Of a stretch of 7,264 nt of DNA, positions 4,108 through 7,264 are shown piece after piece. This stretch comes from Chloroflexota bacterium (GTDB lineage: Bacteria > Chloroflexota > Anaerolineae > B4-G1 > SLSP01), in the NCBI GenBank assembly GCA_009908585.1, contig JAAAOZ010000365.1:1-7264 (forward strand), read 5' to 3'. Under the pieces are notes generated by a model, which worked only from the letters and a program-made list of their open reading frames with translations, ran no database searches and was not told the DNA's origin. The position numbers and the translations under genes were made by a program. The first letter of the stretch is position 1; each line of letters starts with the position of its first letter.

Positions 4108-6468
4108 ATGTCATCCAAAGACGGACGTAACCTAATCGATGCGCACGCTCAGACCGCGCCACAACGCCTGACCGCGAGTCTGCGCCAGGAACTCCAGCCG
4201 CAAAATCTGTTCAACGTGCTTTCCGCCGGCCTGATTTGTGGCGTCATCACCGTGATCGTCTCCATCGCGTTTGCCAGCCTGATTTTTTCCGATGCGCTGC
4301 CGCGCTATCTCCCCGGCGGCATCAACCTCCTGCTGATGGCCTCGATCGTCATCGCCATCATAGGCGCGCTGACCAGTTCATTGCGGGGCGTGGTGGCGGG
4401 CGTGCAGGATAGCCCGGTAGCGATTATGGCCGTGGTGGCGGCTGCCATCGCCCAATCGATGCCGTCCACCGCGCGCCCCGACGAAGTGTTCTTTACCATT
4501 GTGGCTGTGATGGGATTCTGCACAGTGTTGACCGGCCTCTTCTTCTTCGTGCTGGGCCACTTTCAATTGGGGAATCTCGTCCGATTCGTTCCCTATCCCG
4601 TCATCGGGGGCTTTTTGGGCGGCACCGGGATGCTGCTGGTCGTGGGCGCGCTCTCGATGATGGCCCCCTCGTTCAACGGCCTGGCGGATCTGCCGCAGCT
4701 TTTCACCGGGACAACGATGTGGGAATGGATGCCGGGGACGATTTTCGCCATCTTATTATTCGTGGCGCTCAACCGCTTCAGCCATCCTTTGACACTGCCC
4801 GCGATGGTCGTGGGCGCCTCGGTCGTCTTCTACTTTCTACCTCGATGGCTGCCCTGGCCCTTGCCGCAACCGGCGGCCTCGGCCGGCGGGCCGATGGGGC
4901 CGGCGGATGCTTCGCTCCGCAACGTGCTGGTGTGGCTCAATCTACAGCACGTCAACGGCGGCGTCCTGTTACGGCAGGTGATGAGCAGCGTCTCGGTCGC
5001 CGTGGTCAGCGTCATCTCGCTGCTCTTGAACGCCACCGCGCTGGAACTGGCGCTCCAGCGCGACATCGACCTGAACCGCGAACTCAAGGTGATGGGAATC
5101 ACCAACGTACTGGCCGGCCTGGGAGGGAGCGCGGCCAGCACGCACATCCTCAGCGAGACGGTCCTGGTTCACCGGATGGGCGGGAAAAGCCGCCTGGTGG
5201 GGTTTATCATCGCAGCCGTGTGCGGGGTGGTACTGCTGACCGGGGATGCCGTGCTCCGCTTCCTCCCCCAACCGGTTCTGGGGGGCGTGCTGTTGTTCTT
5301 GGGGCTCGATTTCCTGGTCACGTGGGTCTACAAAACCTGGGATCAGCTTCCCCGCGTGGATTATGGCATCCTGATCCTGATTTTGCTGGTGGTCACGCTG
5401 GTGGGATTTTTGGAGGGGATCGGCCTGGGGTTAGCGCTGACCGTGTTGCTGTTTGTGGTGGATTACAGCCGCGTCGATGTCGTCCGGCACACCCTGTCGG
5501 GCGCGACCTACCAGAGCAATTTCCAGTATCCGCGCCTGTACCAACAAATGCTCCAACGCAAAGGCCGCCATATTTACATCTTTGAGTTGCAGGGCTTCAT
5601 CTTCTTTGGGACAGCGCACTCCCTGCTCGAGCAGATCAAAACGCACCTCGAGCAAGAGATAGGCGCCAAACCACGTTTCATCGTCCTGGATTTTCGCCTG
5701 GTCAACGGACTCGATACCTCGGCGGTCTTCAGCTTCACCCGGATCAAACAACTGGCCCACAGCCACGACGTCGTGTTGGTCCTCACCAACCTATCCCCCC
5801 AAATGCAGCGCCGGCTCGAGAAGGGAACCTCCCAATCGGAGGAGCAAGAGGCGTGGCGCATTTTCCCCGATTTGGATCGCGGCGTCGAGTGGTGCGAGGC
5901 CCAATTTTTGGCCACGCTGGAAGAAGTGGGCTTCGATCTCCACGCCCGGCAGCGTACGCCTAATGCCTGGCTAGAAAAACTCCCCGACGACGAAAATTTC
6001 GACAAATTGCGGGCATTCCTAGGCAGCGAGGAGCAACCACCCCCCGATGACCAAGCACCCGCATCGCGCCCCTTCGACGCGGCCTGGCTACAATCCCACC
6101 TGGAGCCGCTGGAAGTCGCGCCCGGCGATGTCCTGATCCAGCAGGGGAAAGCCACCCAAGGCTTGTACTTCATCGCATCCGGGCAGGTCACAGTCCGCCT
6201 CGAACAGGACAACGGCACAACCCTGCGACTCAGCACGATGGGAGCGGGCGCCGTGGTAGGCGAACTCAGCTTTTACCTGAATACCCCCGCCTCAGCGTCG
6301 GTCATCGTCGATCAGCCGGGGCAGATGTATGTCGTTTCCAAGGCCAAGCTGAAGGAGATCGCAGCCACCGACCCGCACTTCAAGGCCGCGCTCCACGAGA
6401 TGATGGCCCGATTGCTGAGCGAGCGCCTGGCTCACGCCGACGCGACCTTGCGCGCGTTGCTGAAGTAG
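4108..6468 (+). CDS. SulP/SLC26-type anion transporter with STAS and cyclic-nucleotide-binding-like domains
   Basis: Residues about 34-452 form the SulP-type membrane domain, with roughly ten or more hydrophobic helices, GVQDSPVAIMA (98-108), PVIGGFLGGTG and a final helix ending near LLFVVDYSR. The family carries sulfate, bicarbonate or related anions; the substrate here cannot be read from sequence. Residues about 486-600 form a cytoplasmic STAS domain with DFRLVNGLDTSAV, where D536-T537-S538 is the usual nucleotide-binding or phosphorylation loop. Residues about 663-780 resemble a cyclic-nucleotide-binding domain (PGDVLIQQG, LYFIASGQV, GELSFYLNTP). In the phosphate-binding cassette the usual Arg is Ala728, though Glu719 is kept, so canonical cAMP/cGMP binding is doubtful. 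Start: ATG with GGAGG about 6 bases upstream, behind a good promoter. Composition is GC-richer than the genes to the left. Confidence 0.92.
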   Translation: MSSKDGRNLIDAHAQTAPQRLTASLRQELQPQNLFNVLSAGLICGVITVIVSIAFASLIFSDALPRYLPGGINLLLMASIVIAIIGALTSSLRGVVAGVQDSPVAIMAVVAAAIAQSMPSTARPDEVFFTIVAVMGFCTVLTGLFFFVLGHFQLGNLVRFVPYPVIGGFLGGTGMLLVVGALSMMAPSFNGLADLPQLFTGTTMWEWMPGTIFAILLFVALNRFSHPLTLPAMVVGASVVFYFLPRWLPWPLPQPAASAGGPMGPADASLRNVLVWLNLQHVNGGVLLRQVMSSVSVAVVSVISLLLNATALELALQRDIDLNRELKVMGITNVLAGLGGSAASTHILSETVLVHRMGGKSRLVGFIIAAVCGVVLLTGDAVLRFLPQPVLGGVLLFLGLDFLVTWVYKTWDQLPRVDYGILILILLVVTLVGFLEGIGLGLALTVLLFVVDYSRVDVVRHTLSGATYQSNFQYPRLYQQMLQRKGRHIYIFELQGFIFFGTAHSLLEQIKTHLEQEIGAKPRFIVLDFRLVNGLDTSAVFSFTRIKQLAHSHDVVLVLTNLSPQMQRRLEKGTSQSEEQEAWRIFPDLDRGVEWCEAQFLATLEEVGFDLHARQRTPNAWLEKLPDDENFDKLRAFLGSEEQPPPDDQAPASRPFDAAWLQSHLEPLEVAPGDVLIQQGKATQGLYFIASGQVTVRLEQDNGTTLRLSTMGAGAVVGELSFYLNTPASASVIVDQPGQMYVVSKAKLKEIAATDPHFKAALHEMMARLLSERLAHADATLRALLK

Positions 6469-6492
6469 AGACGCAAAATCTTGCGTCTCTAC
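6465..6492. terminator. Perfect 12-bp-stem hairpin overlapping the transporter stop codon
   Basis: GTAGAGACGCAA and TTGCGTCTCTAC pair perfectly around the loop AATC. The stop codon TAG (6466-6468) lies inside the left arm. There is no T-run after the stem (ACAGG follows), so it is not a classical rho-independent terminator. The sequence looks like an interspersed palindromic repeat that supplies the stop codon, and it may also end or stabilise the transcript. Confidence 0.7.
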
Positions 6493-6569
6493 AGGCACTG
6501 TGATGGGTATGGGGTTATAAATTTATGGTGACGTGTCAAATCAAATGATGATGTTACCGAACGCGGGTG

Positions 6570-6598
6570 TTGCCCATTTGGGGACTTCACAGTACAAT
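6570..6598 (+). promoter_or_regulatory. Sigma-70-type promoter of the amidohydrolase gene
   Basis: TTGCCC (6570-6575) and TACAAT (6593-6598) are separated by 17 bp, with initiation expected near 6605. AAGGAG (6628-6633) then lies 9 bases before the ATG at 6643. This makes the gene a separate transcription unit from the transporter. Confidence 0.55.
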
Positions 6599-6642
6599 AT
6601 CCTCCGCTATGCCAACTTAACCCACACAAGGAGACCAAACCA

Positions 6643-7264
6643 ATGAACAAAATCTTATTCCGCAACTGTCGTTATCTGATTTCCCAACCCACGCCCTTCG
6701 GCGGGATCATCGAGGATGGCGGCCTCTACATCGAAGGGACGACGATCAAGGCCGTCGGCCCCTCGGACGAGATCGAGGCCCAGTACAGCGATCAGCCAGA
6801 GGTCGAGGTTGTGGACGCCAGCAACAAAATCGTGATGCCCGGCCTGATCGATGCCCACAATCACGTGGGCGAAGCGCAGATGTTCCTCATCTTCGGCTGG
6901 CTGGAGACGCCGCTGACCGGCATCGTCGATACCGCCATCCGCGTGCTGTGGCCGGCCTACAACTGGTTCACCGAGGAGAGTGTCTACGACCTCACGATGT
7001 TGGGCCTGCTCAACCTCATCAAGCACGGAACCACCACCGTCGCCAATGCGTTCACCTTTCCCGATGCCGTCTATCGCGCCTCGGTGGCGGCGGGCATTCG
7101 CTCGGCCATTCACGTGCAGATGATCACCAGCGTCAAATTGGCGGAGGCCCGCGATGGCGAGGTGCAGCCCTATCTGAGCGAGGAGGAGTACCTCGCGCTG
7201 ACGGAGGAAGCCATCCAGACGTATCACAACACGGAAGATGGCCGGATTCGCGTCGGTGTGCATC
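6643..7264 (+). CDS. Metal-dependent amidohydrolase, COG0402-like, cut at the right edge
   Basis: This is the first 207 residues of a gene that continues beyond the window. Residues 1-65 form the N-terminal beta-sandwich of cyclic amidohydrolases (LFRNCRYLIS, GGLYIEGTTIKAVGP). PGLIDAHNHVGE (66-77) carries the HxH metal ligands His72 and His74. LIKHGTTTVAN (125-135) is the conserved strand of the barrel typical of the guanine, cytosine or S-adenosylhomocysteine deaminase and chlorohydrolase group (COG0402). The later metal His and catalytic Asp lie beyond the end. The probable reaction is hydrolytic deamination or dechlorination of a heterocycle; the substrate is unknown. Start: ATG with AAGGAG 9 bases upstream and a promoter before it. 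It lacks a signal peptide and is probably cytoplasmic. Confidence 0.88.
   Translation, partial: MNKILFRNCRYLISQPTPFGGIIEDGGLYIEGTTIKAVGPSDEIEAQYSDQPEVEVVDASNKIVMPGLIDAHNHVGEAQMFLIFGWLETPLTGIVDTAIRVLWPAYNWFTEESVYDLTMLGLLNLIKHGTTTVANAFTFPDAVYRASVAAGIRSAIHVQMITSVKLAEARDGEVQPYLSEEEYLALTEEAIQTYHNTEDGRIRVGVH

Noticed and set aside
4719..5585. Long plus-strand open frame of 288 codons inside the transporter gene
   Set aside because: It is an alternative frame of high-GC coding DNA, rich in Arg, Gly and Pro, with no domain. The overlapping SulP frame is unambiguous.
5574..6236. Minus-strand open frame of 220 codons opposite the STAS/CNB region
   Set aside because: Ser/Arg/Cys-rich shadow of the transporter gene with no RBS or recognisable motif.
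6520..6570. Operator-like GGTGAC...GTTACC upstream of the amidohydrolase promoter
   Set aside because: The arms are only 5 of 6 complementary across 20 bp and sit outside the promoter, which is compatible with chance.
6655..7263. Minus-strand open frame of 202 codons at the right edge
   Set aside because: It is the shadow of the amidohydrolase on the other strand. The plus frame carries HxH and GTTTV motifs, a promoter and an RBS.
1..7264. tRNA, rRNA or riboswitch genes
   Set aside because: Reading both strands I found no cloverleaf, rRNA motif or recognisable riboswitch core. The stem-loops present are explained as repeats.

Overview
The window reads as a boundary between a low-GC, repeat-rich accessory stretch (about 1-4090, genes on the minus strand) and a higher-GC conventional stretch (about 4100-7264, genes on the plus strand). 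The source is probably an environmental bacterium. A Chloroflexota (Anaerolineae-like) origin is my best guess. It rests on the many stem-loop repeats and on a secreted protein ending in a 'YLPxxxR' tail, which I recall from that phylum. No rRNA or other marker gene is present to prove it.

Accessory part, read in the direction of its genes (right to left). A small unknown ORF (4092-3856) and a 71-aa unknown protein (3754-3539) come first, followed by an 82-bp palindrome and a 57-bp REP-like repeat (3401-3457). Next are two related genes in tandem. The first (3211-2837) is a 124-aa membrane-anchored protein. The second (2776-1576) is a secreted Amidase_6-type protein. Then come an attC-like repeat (1538-1411), a gene fragment lacking its start (1409-1065), a second attC-like repeat (1026-864) and a 108-aa lipoprotein (818-492). 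The second REP-like copy (377-433), in inverted orientation, closes the block. Short genes each preceded by GTTRRRY and followed by RYYYAAC resemble an integron gene-cassette array, but no integrase is in the window.

The main discovery is in the amidase gene. A 190-bp element (2514-2703) with 26-bp imperfect terminal inverted repeats is flanked by a 9-bp direct repeat, AACCAGTAA. It sits inside the signal-peptide region. Removing the element and one repeat copy restores, exactly in frame, a 333-aa protein with a good RBS and an N-terminal hydrophobic segment, organised like the adjacent paralog. This is a MITE-like insertion that splits the gene into a 27-aa leader ORF and a 3' ORF whose apparent TTG start lies inside the element. 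An 89-bp hairpin of the 'ACACAGAG...CTCTGTGT' type forms the core of the element.

Conventional part. A promoter (GTGACA-16-TATAAT) and a strong RBS precede a 786-aa SulP-type anion transporter with a STAS domain and a C-terminal cyclic-nucleotide-binding-like domain. The stop codon of this gene is part of a perfect 12-bp-stem hairpin. A second promoter (TTGCCC-17-TACAAT) drives a COG0402-type amidohydrolase that runs off the right edge. The two plus-strand genes appear to be separate transcription units with no obvious functional link.
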